A stretch of DNA of 64,000 nt, from assembly GCA_947488345.1 (NCBI GenBank), contig CANKZQ010000003.1, forward strand, positions 451,832 to 515,831, written 5' to 3'. Source of the stretch: an uncultured Flavobacteriaceae bacterium. Lineage in GTDB: Bacteria > Bacteroidota > Bacteroidia > Flavobacteriales > Flavobacteriaceae. Positions 1-8,821 of the stretch are shown piece after piece. Position 1 is the stretch's first letter. Each line of letters begins with the position of its first letter. Under the pieces are notes generated by a model that was not told the origin of the DNA, did no database searches, and worked only from the letters and a program-made list of their open reading frames with translations. Both the position numbers and the translations under genes were made by a program.

Positions 1-580
1 GCGAGCTTAAACCCGTACCTGCTTTTGGCGAATAGGGTTGAATTGTATAGCCCTTATAGAGCAACTCTTTTTGATAGATTTGCTTCAATAACCACCAAAC
101 GGTTTCAATATACTTGGGCTTGTATGTAATATATGGATCTTTCATATCAACCCAATGCCCCATTCTTCTTGTTAATTCTTCCCAAACATCGGTATAACGC
201 ATGACCGCTTTTTTACACGCTTCGTTATACTCCTCTACAGATATCTTCTTTCCAATATCTTCTTTGGTAATCCCTAATTCTTTTTCAACACCAAGCTCAA
301 TAGGCAACCCGTGTGTATCCCAACCGGCTTTGCGCTTTACTTGATATCCCTGTAAGGTTTTGTATCGGCAAAAAATATCTTTAATCGCACGTCCCATCAC
401 ATGATGAATGCCGGGTAATCCGTTCGCCGAAGGAGGTCCTTCAAAAAACACAAACGGCTTACGCTCATCTCTTGATGTAATACTCTTATTGAATATATCA
501 TTTTCTTCCCAAAATTGTAGGGTTTCTTCTGCTACTTTCGGAAGATCTAATCCTTTATATTCTCTATACTTCATGCTCAT
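1..580 (-). CDS. ileS: Isoleucyl-tRNA synthetase, N-terminal part (runs off window)
   Basis: This class I aminoacyl-tRNA synthetase charges tRNA-Ile. It is absent from the ORF track because it continues past base 1. The minus-strand translation from the ATG at 580 begins MSMKYREYKGLDLP. It then contains FVFFEGPPSANGLPGIHH, which holds the HIGH-type ATP-binding signature and the usual IleS context, followed by GWDTHGLPIELGVEKELG. About 193 codons are present, so only the first fifth of a protein of roughly 1,100 residues is seen. A second ATG two codons in is an alternative start. The gene lies 117 bp beyond the end of the OmpA gene, from which it is separated by a terminator. Confidence 0.93.
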   Translation of the reverse strand, partial: MSMKYREYKGLDLPKVAEETLQFWEENDIFNKSITSRDERKPFVFFEGPPSANGLPGIHHVMGRAIKDIFCRYKTLQGYQVKRKAGWDTHGLPIELGVEKELGITKEDIGKKISVEEYNEACKKAVMRYTDVWEELTRRMGHWVDMKDPYITYKPKYIETVWWLLKQIYQKELLYKGYTIQPYSPKAGTGLSS

Positions 581-646
581 TTTAAGCCTTAAATTTCTAA
601 TGATTTGCGAAATTACATATTTTATTGAAACTTATAGAGATGGCAT

Positions 647-678
647 AAAAAAAAGCACTCAAATGAGTGCTTTTTTTT
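647..678 (-). terminator. Rho-independent terminator of the PD40/OmpA gene
   Basis: A-rich arm plus GCACTC, a 4-nt AAAT loop, GAGTGC and a run of T. It sits just beyond the stop codon at 698 and is flanked by A and T runs on both sides, so it could work in either direction. It insulates ileS from the upstream gene. Confidence 0.8.
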
Positions 679-697
679 CTATTTATGTATTAAAATA

Positions 698-2266
698 TTA
701 TTCTTTTTTAATCACTATAAATTCTGTACGCTTATTCTCGTTGTGTTCAACTTCTTTACATTTGACATTATTGGCACACTTATTCAATAATTTTGTCTCT
801 CCGTAACCGGCCCCGGTAATTCTACTTGCATCAATTCCTTGTTCAATTAAATAAGACACCGTCGCCGCAGCTCGCTTCTTTGACAGCCATAAATTCAGTG
901 CGTCTGGGCCACGTGAGTCTGTATGTGCTCCAAAATCGATGATCATATTTGGATATTTATTCATCAAACGTACAACTTTGCCCAAGGCCTTTTCGGAAGC
1001 TTCTTTAATATCGGCCTTGTTTAATTCGAACCGAATATTATCCACATTTAACATTTGAATACTGTCTCTCGTGATAAACTCTTTTTCATCAATCAAAATT
1101 TCTACTTCATTTTTTAACCCATTAGCATTTGATGTTGCTAAAAGCGTACTTGACGGAAAAAATCCGTTTTTTGAGACTTCAATCGTATAATCTACGGCAC
1201 AATCCAATCCGAAATAAAACGCACCATCTGCTAAGGTTGATACCGTTCTCAATTTATTCCCTTCATTATCAATTAATGAAACCAAGGCATTTTGTAACGT
1301 ATAGCCCGTAATTTTATCCTTCACAACCCCTGTTACTGACTGATCACATAAGGTAATTGTGGTTTTTTGTACAAACGTATAAATATCATCATCGCCTTCG
1401 CCTCCTTCTCTATTTGACGAAAAATAGCCTTGTAATTTCTCACTGTTAATGATGAAGGAAAAATCATCTCTTTTACTATTAATGGTTGTTCCTAAATTGA
1501 TTGGTTCGGGTATAGAACCATCAAGTTTTGTTACATAGACATCTAACCCTCCTTCACCACCTTTTCTATTGGAAGAGAAGTAGATTAAATCGCCATCAAT
1601 GTATGGTGTATATTCTTTATACGGAGAATTTACGGTAGGACCTAAATTGACAGGTTTTCCGTAATAACCGTTTTTTATCTCTACATAAAAAATGTCTTTA
1701 TCACCCAATGTACCTGGCATATCAGATACAAAGTAAATACGTTCACCATCTCTGCTGATAAACGGATGACCTGCGTCATGTCCGTCACTATTAAAAGGAA
1801 GGTTTTCTAAATTTTTCCACTCGCCATTTTCGGCAACGGTAGCTTTAAATATTTTAACACTTTTCGATTTTATTCTTCTATTTACCTTGTCATTTGAGGT
1901 AAAGTATACTTCTTTTAAATCGGAAGAAAAACTTACGAAAGCATCGTGATATTTGGTATTTACATTTTCTGAAAAGGGTTTTACATTTATGATCTCACCA
2001 CTTTCTGTTAAATCACCTACATATAAATCCAAAAAAGGCTGTTTATTCCCTCGCCAGACTCTGTTGTTAATACCTGGTTTTTTTCTGGTTGATGAGAATA
2101 CAATTTTCTCGCCCATGAATGTTGAACCAAAATCAGAATATCTGGTATTTGCATCGATGCTTTTAATACTGTAGGCCGCTGCCATAATAGAATCGGCTCG
2201 TTCTATTTGAGCTGATACAAACATACTACTTGACAATAGTATCAGGGAGCATAAAAATCGTTTCAT
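698..2266 (-). CDS. PD40 beta-propeller / CarboxypepD_reg / OmpA-family outer membrane protein
   Basis: The protein has 522 residues. A signal peptide (about 1-19, ending SAQ) is followed by PD40-type repeats (about 40-290, for example DGERIYFVSD and LIYFSSNRKGGEGG). Next come a CarboxypepD_reg-like beta-sandwich (about 305-395) and a C-terminal OmpA/MotB domain (about 405-522) with the peptidoglycan-binding pattern DFGAHTDSRG...NKRTEF. This architecture is common in Bacteroidota outer-membrane proteins; the OmpA domain should hold peptidoglycan while the propeller faces the periplasm or surface. It is the last of three tandem genes sharing the CarboxypepD_reg module. Specific function is unknown. 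Confidence 0.88.
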   Translation of the reverse strand: MKRFLCSLILLSSSMFVSAQIERADSIMAAAYSIKSIDANTRYSDFGSTFMGEKIVFSSTRKKPGINNRVWRGNKQPFLDLYVGDLTESGEIINVKPFSENVNTKYHDAFVSFSSDLKEVYFTSNDKVNRRIKSKSVKIFKATVAENGEWKNLENLPFNSDGHDAGHPFISRDGERIYFVSDMPGTLGDKDIFYVEIKNGYYGKPVNLGPTVNSPYKEYTPYIDGDLIYFSSNRKGGEGGLDVYVTKLDGSIPEPINLGTTINSKRDDFSFIINSEKLQGYFSSNREGGEGDDDIYTFVQKTTITLCDQSVTGVVKDKITGYTLQNALVSLIDNEGNKLRTVSTLADGAFYFGLDCAVDYTIEVSKNGFFPSSTLLATSNANGLKNEVEILIDEKEFITRDSIQMLNVDNIRFELNKADIKEASEKALGKVVRLMNKYPNMIIDFGAHTDSRGPDALNLWLSKKRAAATVSYLIEQGIDASRITGAGYGETKLLNKCANNVKCKEVEHNENKRTEFIVIKKE

Positions 2267-2315
2267 TGGTTGGTTTTCTTTTATATAAGCAAATGGTGTA
2301 CCAAAATAAGCAGTA

Positions 2316-2696
2316 TTATTCTTTATGAAGACCTAAAATTATCATTAGCTTCATCGTTTCACCTTTTTTTCTAGTTGTTTTGAATTCTTTCTCTTGAAGT
2401 TTATATCCCTTTTTTTGCGCCTTTATTGTATAATTTGAATTACATTTTACTTTAAATGAGAAAACTGCATCTTTTTTAATTACAATAGATTTTAAGACAT
2501 TATCTGAATCGTCAAGGAGCATTACTTCAACCCCTTCTAACAATTCTCTCAAATTCTTATCTCTTACTTCTCCAGAAACATTTTGAACGCAATCGGCATC
2601 ATTATTTTTGGCAATATTTACGTCTGAAATAAACATATTTAAAACGAACAGGATAGGCAAGGAGATTTTTAATAACATCGGATATAACTTTAACAT
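2316..2696 (-). CDS. Small secreted CarboxypepD_reg-like domain protein
   Basis: The protein has 126 residues: a hydrophobic N-terminus (signal peptide, about 1-30) and a single domain that begins CVQNVSGEVRDK. This aligns by eye with the same module in both neighbours (CSQTISGEVRDK and CDQSVTGVVKDK). The OmpA domain present in both neighbours is absent. It starts 7 bp after the stop of the upstream OmpA gene, so the two are probably co-transcribed. It is either a stand-alone paralogue or a copy that lost its OmpA part. Function unknown. Confidence 0.7.
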   Translation of the reverse strand: MLKLYPMLLKISLPILFVLNMFISDVNIAKNNDADCVQNVSGEVRDKNLRELLEGVEVMLLDDSDNVLKSIVIKKDAVFSFKVKCNSNYTIKAQKKGYKLQEKEFKTTRKKGETMKLMIILGLHKE

Positions 2697-2703
2697 ATTT
2701 AAT

Positions 2704-3600
2704 TTACATTTTCACAATCACAAATTCTACTCTGCGATTAGCAGCTCTCTCTTCATCGGTACATTCAACATCATTGGTACATTTATTAACGATGAATTTT
2801 TCTTCATAACCCTTTCCAGTAATTCTCGATCGCGCAATACCTTTACTCACTACATAATCAATCACCCTTTTGGCTCTTCTATCTGACATCCATTGGTTGT
2901 ATTGCACGTCTCCCTTAGCATCGGTATGCGCTGCACATTCGATGACTATCTTAGGATATTTTTTCATTATACTCACAATTTTCAATAGATCATTCTTCGC
3001 CTTTTGATTCAACCATGAAGATTCATAATCAAAGTATACAGGTTCTATATTCGGAATATATCGCGTACCCTCATCGCTCGTCACCGTTATTTCTCTTGGA
3101 ACTTCCTTAACTGGTTCTTTCTTTTCAACTACTTCTCTAATCACTGGCTCTTCAATTTCCTCAACTGGTATCTCTGGAGTTGCAGTTTGCACTTCAACTT
3201 CAGCTGTCGCAACACTGTCTATAGTTTTGGCATTGGCAGCCCCATCACTTACAAAATCGATATTTCCTTTATCTAATAAAATAATTAGCTGTAGTACTCT
3301 CTTATCTTGGTTAGTTGTTGTAAATGTTTTCGACTCTGCGGTAAACTCCTCTTTCATTCCTTTCAAGGTATATTTCGTCTCACAAGCAATTGAAAAAGAG
3401 AAAAAACCATCTTCTTTAATCGTTTGCGTTTGCAAGACAGCTCCGTTTTCATCGCTCAAGGTCACCTCAGAACCCACCAAAACATCTGTTGAGATCTTAT
3501 CTCTTACTTCACCGCTAATTGTTTGGCTGCAGCCCGTTTCCTGAGCAGAAGCTGTTACTCCCGAAAACGCTAGTATAACCACAAATAAAAATTGCCTCAT
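2704..3600 (-). CDS. OmpA-family protein with N-terminal CarboxypepD_reg-like domain
   Basis: I start at the ATG at 3600 (MRQFLFVV...), which gives a clean signal peptide ending ASAQ, instead of the ORF-track start ten codons upstream. The mature protein has a CarboxypepD_reg-like domain (about 20-105) and a Pro/Glu/Val-rich linker (about 125-180). It ends in an OmpA domain (about 185-298) with VIECAAHTDAKGDVQYNQW and a final NRRVEFVIVKM. It probably anchors to peptidoglycan from the outer membrane. It leads a three-gene same-strand cluster of paralogous modules. Confidence 0.87.
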   Translation of the reverse strand: MRQFLFVVILAFSGVTASAQETGCSQTISGEVRDKISTDVLVGSEVTLSDENGAVLQTQTIKEDGFFSFSIACETKYTLKGMKEEFTAESKTFTTTNQDKRVLQLIILLDKGNIDFVSDGAANAKTIDSVATAEVEVQTATPEIPVEEIEEPVIREVVEKKEPVKEVPREITVTSDEGTRYIPNIEPVYFDYESSWLNQKAKNDLLKIVSIMKKYPKIVIECAAHTDAKGDVQYNQWMSDRRAKRVIDYVVSKGIARSRITGKGYEEKFIVNKCTNDVECTDEERAANRRVEFVIVKM

Positions 3601-3675
3601 TTCTTCTAAAATTACAATTATTAGTATCAAAGATACTTTTTTTGGTTTAAACTTAAAACCTATTAGTTCAAACGC

Positions 3676-3711
3676 AAAAAACCGTCCTAAATTACTTAGA
3701 ACGGTTTTTAT
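3676..3711 (-). terminator. Terminator downstream of tig
   Basis: Inverted repeat AAAAAACCGTxCTAA / TTAGxACGGTTTTTA with a short loop, flanked by A and T runs. It lies between the trigger factor stop and the OmpA gene start. Confidence 0.75.
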
Positions 3712-3758
3712 TTATTTCTAACTATTCGCGTAACGCCGATAGCTACTTAAATTCTTAA

Positions 3759-5081
3759 TTATTTGTATACTTCTTTTACAAAGTCATCAAAAGAAACTTC
3801 CTTTTCTTTTAGTTTTACATTCTCTTTGTAAAAAGTTAATAGTTTTTGACTCATCAATTGTTCTGACAAACGTTTCGCCTCTTCTTGATTACCTAAAATT
3901 CTACCCGCGATATCATCTAATTCTTTTTCCTCAGGATTTGCATTACCAAATTGTGCCATTTGCCCTTTGATAAAACCTTTTGCGAACTCTTTCAATTCAT
4001 CAAAGGTTACCTGTAGGTTATTGTCCTTACTTATTTTTCCTTCGATTAACTGATAACGCAATCCTTTTTCAGAACGGTTAAATTCTTCTGCCGCTTCTTC
4101 TGCTGACAATTGCTTTTCTCCTGCTACAGCTAACCATTTTTGCAAAAATTCAGCTGGTAAATCAAATTTTGTATTTTCGATTAAACTCTCGGTAATAGCA
4201 TTTAATAATTGCTGATCTGCTTGTTGTTCGAATTGCTTTTCAGCATCCTCCTGCAACTTCGCTCTAAAATCTTTTTCGCTTTTTACCACATCTTTACCAA
4301 ACAATTTATCAAATAACTCTTGATCTAGTTTAGCTGGTTCGGTTGTGCTTGTTTCCTCAAGAGAAAATTGAACTTCAATTGCCAAACCGTGCGCATCATC
4401 GTGAGAAACTCCTAAATGCGTTTCTAACAAATGATCATCATTAAACAACCCTTTCGTTTTTAGCTTAATCACATCACCTGGTTTCGCTCCTAAAAACTTT
4501 TTTGCATTGGGCTTTCCTTTAATGACTTCTAACTTAAAGGTTGTTTTTTTCTCAATTTCTTTTTCTTCATTTACAAATGTACCTGTTACATTCGCCCCTT
4601 CAACAACCTCTGTTTGAGAAATAATCTTACCATATCGCTCTTGAATATTAGCAGCTTGGTCATCAATCATTTTCTTATCTGCAACAATTTTGTATTGCGT
4701 AATTGCTTTTTTTGGTTGTAAGTTCACCTCAAATTCTGGGGAAAGACCTAATTCGAATTCAAAAGAAAACTGCTCGGTATCCCAAGAAAAATCTTCTTGA
4801 ACTTTCGGCAAAGGGTTCCCTAAAATATCTAATTTTTCTTCTACTAAAAATTTACTCAATGAATCTTGCAACAACTTATTTACCTCATCTATCAGCACCG
4901 GTTTTTCATATTGCTTCTTGACCAAACTCATTGGCACATGCCCTTTTCTAAAACCAGGAATATTCGCTTTTTTACGATAATCTTGTAAAATTTCGGTTAC
5001 TTTACTCTGATAATCTTCTTGCGTAATATCAATTTTTACAACTGCATTTAGGGCGTCGATATTTTCTTTAGTAATATTCAT
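3759..5081 (-). CDS. tig: Trigger factor (ribosome-associated chaperone / peptidyl-prolyl isomerase)
   Basis: Trigger factor binds the ribosome near the exit tunnel and shields nascent chains. The 440-residue length fits the family. The N-terminal ribosome-binding domain carries the signature GFRKGHVP near residues 43-50. The long Glu/Lys/Gln-rich C-terminal half (about 250-430) fits the helical chaperone domain. The central PPIase domain is weakly conserved, as is common in Bacteroidota. The gene appears monocistronic, with a terminator behind it. Confidence 0.93.
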   Translation of the reverse strand: MNITKENIDALNAVVKIDITQEDYQSKVTEILQDYRKKANIPGFRKGHVPMSLVKKQYEKPVLIDEVNKLLQDSLSKFLVEEKLDILGNPLPKVQEDFSWDTEQFSFEFELGLSPEFEVNLQPKKAITQYKIVADKKMIDDQAANIQERYGKIISQTEVVEGANVTGTFVNEEKEIEKKTTFKLEVIKGKPNAKKFLGAKPGDVIKLKTKGLFNDDHLLETHLGVSHDDAHGLAIEVQFSLEETSTTEPAKLDQELFDKLFGKDVVKSEKDFRAKLQEDAEKQFEQQADQQLLNAITESLIENTKFDLPAEFLQKWLAVAGEKQLSAEEAAEEFNRSEKGLRYQLIEGKISKDNNLQVTFDELKEFAKGFIKGQMAQFGNANPEEKELDDIAGRILGNQEEAKRLSEQLMSQKLLTFYKENVKLKEKEVSFDDFVKEVYK

Positions 5082-5168
5082 CTCTTCTTAATTTCTCTTT
5101 GCTTAATAATATGCTTATTTTATGACCTAAGCGGGCGCAAAATTAGTAATTTTCTGTTATAAAACAAC

Positions 5169-5525
5169 TTATGATCGCTTTTGTTTTTTCTCTTTTAACA
5201 AGGAATAGAGTATCGATTGGAAAAATGAAAGCAATAAACTAAAAAGTAACGCATATAAAAATCCGGAAACGGCAAAGCCATCTATTAATTTATCAGCTAA
5301 CATAATTATCATGGCATTGATTACAAATAAAAACAAACCCAAGGTGAGTATGGTTATGGGTAAGGTAAATAAAATAATCAACGGACGTACAAAAATTCGC
5401 AGCAACCCTAGGACAATCGCAACCACAATGGCTGAAGTGTAACCATTTACATGGATACCTGGTAATATTTCGGCAAGTATAACTACAGCTATCGCCGTAA
5501 GTAACATTTTTAATATAATTTTCAT
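5169..5525 (-). CDS. Phage-holin-4-like (DUF360/YvlD-type) small membrane protein
   Basis: An integral membrane protein of about 118 residues with roughly four hydrophobic segments. It contains the family-typical stretch VLGLLRIFVRPLIILFTLPI and a charged tail KEKKQKRS. I prefer the internal start MKIILKMLL at 5525 because it begins directly at the first membrane segment; the track start is 15 codons further out. Despite the family name these are chromosomal housekeeping-type membrane proteins of unknown role. The gene stands between the hydrolase and tig, all on the same strand. Confidence 0.75.
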   Translation of the reverse strand: MKIILKMLLTAIAVVILAEILPGIHVNGYTSAIVVAIVLGLLRIFVRPLIILFTLPITILTLGLFLFVINAMIIMLADKLIDGFAVSGFLYALLFSLLLSFFQSILYSLLKEKKQKRS

Positions 5526-5602
5526 AATACTGATATTCATCGATTCAATTTCAACAGAACCGATATTCAAAGATATGAACGTCTACAATTATGCCAAAAA
5601 AG

Positions 5603-6370
5603 TTAAACGGTCAAAAAACTGACAACATAGTCATAAAAGTCATTCGGATTCTCGGCATGCAGCCAATGGCCTGCATTTTTGACAGTAACTACCTGGTAGT
5701 TTGGAAAATGCCCTTCAATCAATGAGAAGTCTTCATTCGTTATATAGCCAGAATTTGCACCTCGTAAAAAAAGGGTGTCTCCAGTGTAACTTGATAACGA
5801 AGGCAATTGAACACCAACCTCATCATAAGAATCGGTCAAAGCCTTTAAATTAAATCGAAATGCCAACTGCTCTTTTGTTTTTCTATACACATTCTTTAAC
5901 AAAAATTGACGCACTCCAAATTCGGGAATATATTTCTCTAATTCGTCGTTCACCGCTCCTCTCGACGTTTGCACAGAGAAATCAATAGCGTTTAGACCAT
6001 CTAAAATATCTTGATGATGCGCAGAGTAATAACGTGGCCCTATATCGGCGACCATCAATTTATGAACAATCTGAGGATATGATACCGCAAAAAACATTGC
6101 TGTTTTGCCTCCCATAGAATGACCTAACAGCACTATATCTTTCAGCTTATGATGTTTTATGTATCGAAACAAATCATCGGCCAACACTTCATAATCAAAT
6201 TCATCATCATGAAAACTGCGTCCATGGTTTCTTTGATCAATAAGATGTACTTCATAATTAGAAGCAAAGCGATTTCCGAGTGTTTTCCAGTTATCACTCA
6301 TTCCTAGAAATCCGTGAAGAATTAATAATGGCTCACCTTGACCGAGTATTTGAGAATGTAATATCTCCAT
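5603..6370 (-). CDS. Alpha/beta-fold hydrolase (YbfF-type esterase)
   Basis: The protein has 255 residues with the alpha/beta hydrolase landmarks. These are the oxyanion region LHGFLGMSDNW (about 18-28), the nucleophile elbow GHSMGG (about 83-88, Ser nucleophile) and a C-terminal catalytic His in AGHWLHAENP. The sequence pattern resembles the YbfF acyl-CoA esterase group. It overlaps pdxJ by one base (shared A of stop and start), so the two genes are probably translated as a coupled pair. The physiological substrate cannot be read from sequence. Confidence 0.87.
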   Translation of the reverse strand: MEILHSQILGQGEPLLILHGFLGMSDNWKTLGNRFASNYEVHLIDQRNHGRSFHDDEFDYEVLADDLFRYIKHHKLKDIVLLGHSMGGKTAMFFAVSYPQIVHKLMVADIGPRYYSAHHQDILDGLNAIDFSVQTSRGAVNDELEKYIPEFGVRQFLLKNVYRKTKEQLAFRFNLKALTDSYDEVGVQLPSLSSYTGDTLFLRGANSGYITNEDFSLIEGHFPNYQVVTVKNAGHWLHAENPNDFYDYVVSFLTV

Positions 6371-7083
6371 TATTGTAATTTGTATTTATACATATTAATT
6401 ACATTTTGCAACCCTAAATATAAAGACTCAGCGATTAACGCATGACCTATAGATACTTCCAATAAATTTGGAATACTAGTAGCAAAAAAATGAATGTTCT
6501 CCAGATTTAAATCGTGCCCAGCATTGATCCCCAAACCTAACTCCGAGGCCAGCTCAGCACTCTTCACATAAGGCTCTATCGCCTTTTTATTTTCAAGTGC
6601 ATATTGCGCTGCAAATTCTTCTGTATACAATTCGATTCTATCAGCACCGGTCTTCGCAGCCTCTTCAATTAATGATAAATTTGGATCCATAAAAATTGAA
6701 GTACGAATGTTATTACGCTTAAACTCATCAATGACTTCTGTTAAAAAAACTTGATGGGTCTTAGTATCCCAACCTGCATTCGACGTAATCGCATCAACAG
6801 CATCAGGTACCAACGTGACTTGCGTTGGTTTTACTGCTAACACCAAATCCATAAATGACGGTATTGGATTTCCCTCAATATTATATTCTGTACTTATAAT
6901 TGGTTTTAAATCATAAGCATCTTGATATCTGATATGACGTTCGTCTGGTCTCGGATGAATCGTAATCCCCTCAGCTCCAAATTCCTGAATATCTATTGCC
7001 GATTGCACCAAATTGGGAGTATTCCCTCCTCGTGAATTACGCAGTGTTGCTATTTTATTAATATTTACGCTTAATTTCGTCAT
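6370..7083 (-). CDS. pdxJ: Pyridoxine 5'-phosphate synthase
   Basis: PdxJ condenses 1-deoxyxylulose 5-phosphate with 3-amino-1-hydroxyacetone phosphate in DXP-dependent vitamin B6 synthesis. The 237-residue protein shows hallmark segments: LSVNINKIATLRNSRGG at the N-terminus, HPRPDERHIR (about 42-51), VTLVPD, and INAGHDLNLENI near the C-terminus. It is divergently placed from the CBS-domain/nadK pair and carries its own promoter-like box. Length and motifs are normal. Confidence 0.95.
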   Translation of the reverse strand: MTKLSVNINKIATLRNSRGGNTPNLVQSAIDIQEFGAEGITIHPRPDERHIRYQDAYDLKPIISTEYNIEGNPIPSFMDLVLAVKPTQVTLVPDAVDAITSNAGWDTKTHQVFLTEVIDEFKRNNIRTSIFMDPNLSLIEEAAKTGADRIELYTEEFAAQYALENKKAIEPYVKSAELASELGLGINAGHDLNLENIHFFATSIPNLLEVSIGHALIAESLYLGLQNVINMYKYKLQ

Positions 7084-7119
7084 TTAAAAATTTCTTTTAT
7101 TTACTGAATTTACCAACAA

Positions 7120-7127
7120 CAAAAATA
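7120..7127 (-). promoter_or_regulatory. Bacteroidota -7 box (TATTTTTG) for pdxJ
   Basis: On the minus strand the sequence TATTTTTG matches TAnnTTTG, the -7 element read by the Bacteroidota primary sigma factor. It lies 37 bp upstream of the pdxJ start in the divergent pdxJ/CBS intergenic region. Confidence 0.5.
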
Positions 7128-7167
7128 GTGCATTTGTAAGTTTATTTTACTTATTTTGCAATTATAT

Positions 7168-7827
7168 ATGCAAACATCAGATTACATATCAAAAGACGTC
7201 AAAGCGCTCTCCCCAAATGATACCATATTCAAGGCTCAAAAGCTTTTTGAGCACTTAACTTTTACACATTTACCAATAGTTGAAGAGAATATATATGTAG
7301 GATCTATTTCAGAAGCCGATGTTCAAATCATAGAGGAAGGCGATAACACAATAGCCAACTATAAATATCTTTACAACACTTTTTTCTCACTTGAGAATAC
7401 CAATTGGCTTGAGTTACTAAAAGAATTCGCGGCGAATGATACTACAATACTACCGGTACTTAATGATAAAAAGAAATATATCGGGTATTATGAATTGACC
7501 GATATTTTACATATTTTCAATAACACGCCGTTTCTCAGTGAAACTGGAGCGATTCTCGTGGTTGAGAAACCGATAAAGGATTACTCTTTTAGTGAAATTG
7601 CTCAAATAATAGAATCGAACAACGGGAAATTATTGGGCGCTTTTGTGTCCAACATCGTGAATGAAGTCGCCGAGATAACCATTAAACTGAACGATCAGGA
7701 TTTAAATAATACAATTCAATCTTTTCGTCGTTACGAATACACCATTATTACTGGAATTCAAGAAGATGAATACCTCAACAGTCTAAAAGAACGTTCTGAC
7801 TACCTTCAAAAATACCTAAACATGTAA
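7168..7827 (+). CDS. CBS-domain protein
   Basis: A protein of about 219 residues starting at ATG 7168 (MQTSDYISKDV...), preferred over the TTG four codons upstream. It begins with a CBS-type module: ISKDVKALSPNDTIFKAQ, LTFTHLPIVEENIYVGSI. A second CBS-like half follows around residues 70-125 (TTILPVLNDKKKYIGYYELTDIL), then an ACT-like C-terminal segment. CBS pairs usually bind adenine nucleotides and regulate partner proteins. Only 3 bp separates it from nadK, so the products are probably functionally linked. Exact role unknown. Confidence 0.8.
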   Translation: MQTSDYISKDVKALSPNDTIFKAQKLFEHLTFTHLPIVEENIYVGSISEADVQIIEEGDNTIANYKYLYNTFFSLENTNWLELLKEFAANDTTILPVLNDKKKYIGYYELTDILHIFNNTPFLSETGAILVVEKPIKDYSFSEIAQIIESNNGKLLGAFVSNIVNEVAEITIKLNDQDLNNTIQSFRRYEYTIITGIQEDEYLNSLKERSDYLQKYLNM

Positions 7828-7830
7828 CTT

Positions 7831-8703
7831 ATGAAAGTAGCCATTTACGGACAAAATTATAAGAATGAAGCTTTAGAGTACTTAGACAACTTGTTAGCTT
7901 GTCTAAAGGAGTATAATATAGAAGTTGTTATCGAGAAACAATTTTATAACTTATTAAATACGAATAAAAAGTTGAGCACTTTTTCAAGTCATGATGATTT
8001 GGATAATTCATTCAATTTAATGTTTACCATAGGTGGAGATGGAACCTTCTTGAGAGCCATTACCTATGTTCGAGATTTGAGCATCCCAATTATTGGAATC
8101 AACACTGGCCGATTGGGTTTTTTAGCCACCATACAAAAAGAGGATATCAAAACTGCTGTTAGTGCTTTAGTCGAAAAGCAATATACGATTAAAGAGCGTT
8201 CATTGCTACAAATAAAAACCTCAACGCAAAACGAAGCACTTGATGATCTCAACTTCGCATTAAATGAAGTAACTGTAGCAAGAAGAAATACAACTTCTAT
8301 GATTACGGTAGAAACGTATTTGGATGAAGAATATTTAACATCGTATTGGGCTGATGGATTGATTGTATCTACGCCTACAGGTTCTACTGGATATTCTTTA
8401 AGTTGTGGGGGACCGGTAATTACTCCACAGGCAAAAAGTTTTGTTTTGACACCAATTGCTCCTCATAATTTAAATGCTAGACCATTAGTCATTCCAGATG
8501 AGACACGGATAAAACTAAAAATAATTGGACGAGAAAAGCAGGCTTTAATATCTTTAGACTCCAGAATAACCGTCGTTGATAACGAAACTGAAGTATTTAT
8601 AAAAAAGGCACCTTTTACCTTAAAAATTCTTCAGTTACACAATCAGACTTTCTTAAAAACGTTGCGTGCAAAACTTTTATGGGGTGAAGATAAACGCAAT
8701 TAA
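7831..8703 (+). CDS. nadK: NAD kinase
   Basis: NadK phosphorylates NAD to NADP. The 290-residue protein carries the diagnostic GGDGTFLRA motif (about 70-78), followed by IGINTGRLGFLA, NEV and the TPTGSTGYSLSCGGP substrate-binding loop (about 186-200). All expected conserved residues are visible. It is immediately downstream of, and probably co-transcribed with, the CBS-domain gene. Confidence 0.96.
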   Translation: MKVAIYGQNYKNEALEYLDNLLACLKEYNIEVVIEKQFYNLLNTNKKLSTFSSHDDLDNSFNLMFTIGGDGTFLRAITYVRDLSIPIIGINTGRLGFLATIQKEDIKTAVSALVEKQYTIKERSLLQIKTSTQNEALDDLNFALNEVTVARRNTTSMITVETYLDEEYLTSYWADGLIVSTPTGSTGYSLSCGGPVITPQAKSFVLTPIAPHNLNARPLVIPDETRIKLKIIGREKQALISLDSRITVVDNETEVFIKKAPFTLKILQLHNQTFLKTLRAKLLWGEDKRN

Positions 8704-8797
8704 AGGATAACTTAATACTCTTTACAACAATATTATACAATAAAAACTGTTAATCAAAAAAGACCATTTTTAACTACCCAAACAATATAGATTTATT

Positions 8798-8805
8798 TAT
8801 ATTTG
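8798..8805 (+). promoter_or_regulatory. Bacteroidota -7 box (TATATTTG)
   Basis: TATATTTG matches TAnnTTTG and lies 16 bp before the ATG of the DUF6089-like gene. It would give a very short leader. No convincing -33 TTTG element was seen at the right spacing. Confidence 0.45.
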
Positions 8806-8821
8806 CAAACCCTTTTTAAAA

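Noticed and set aside
408-806. 132-residue + ORF from the track
   Set aside because: It lies antisense to ileS and to the OmpA gene, crossing a terminator. The minus-strand frames show clear IleS and OmpA motifs.
5169-5525. Holin-like protein as evidence of a prophage
   Set aside because: The family name is misleading; no phage genes are nearby and neighbours are housekeeping genes.
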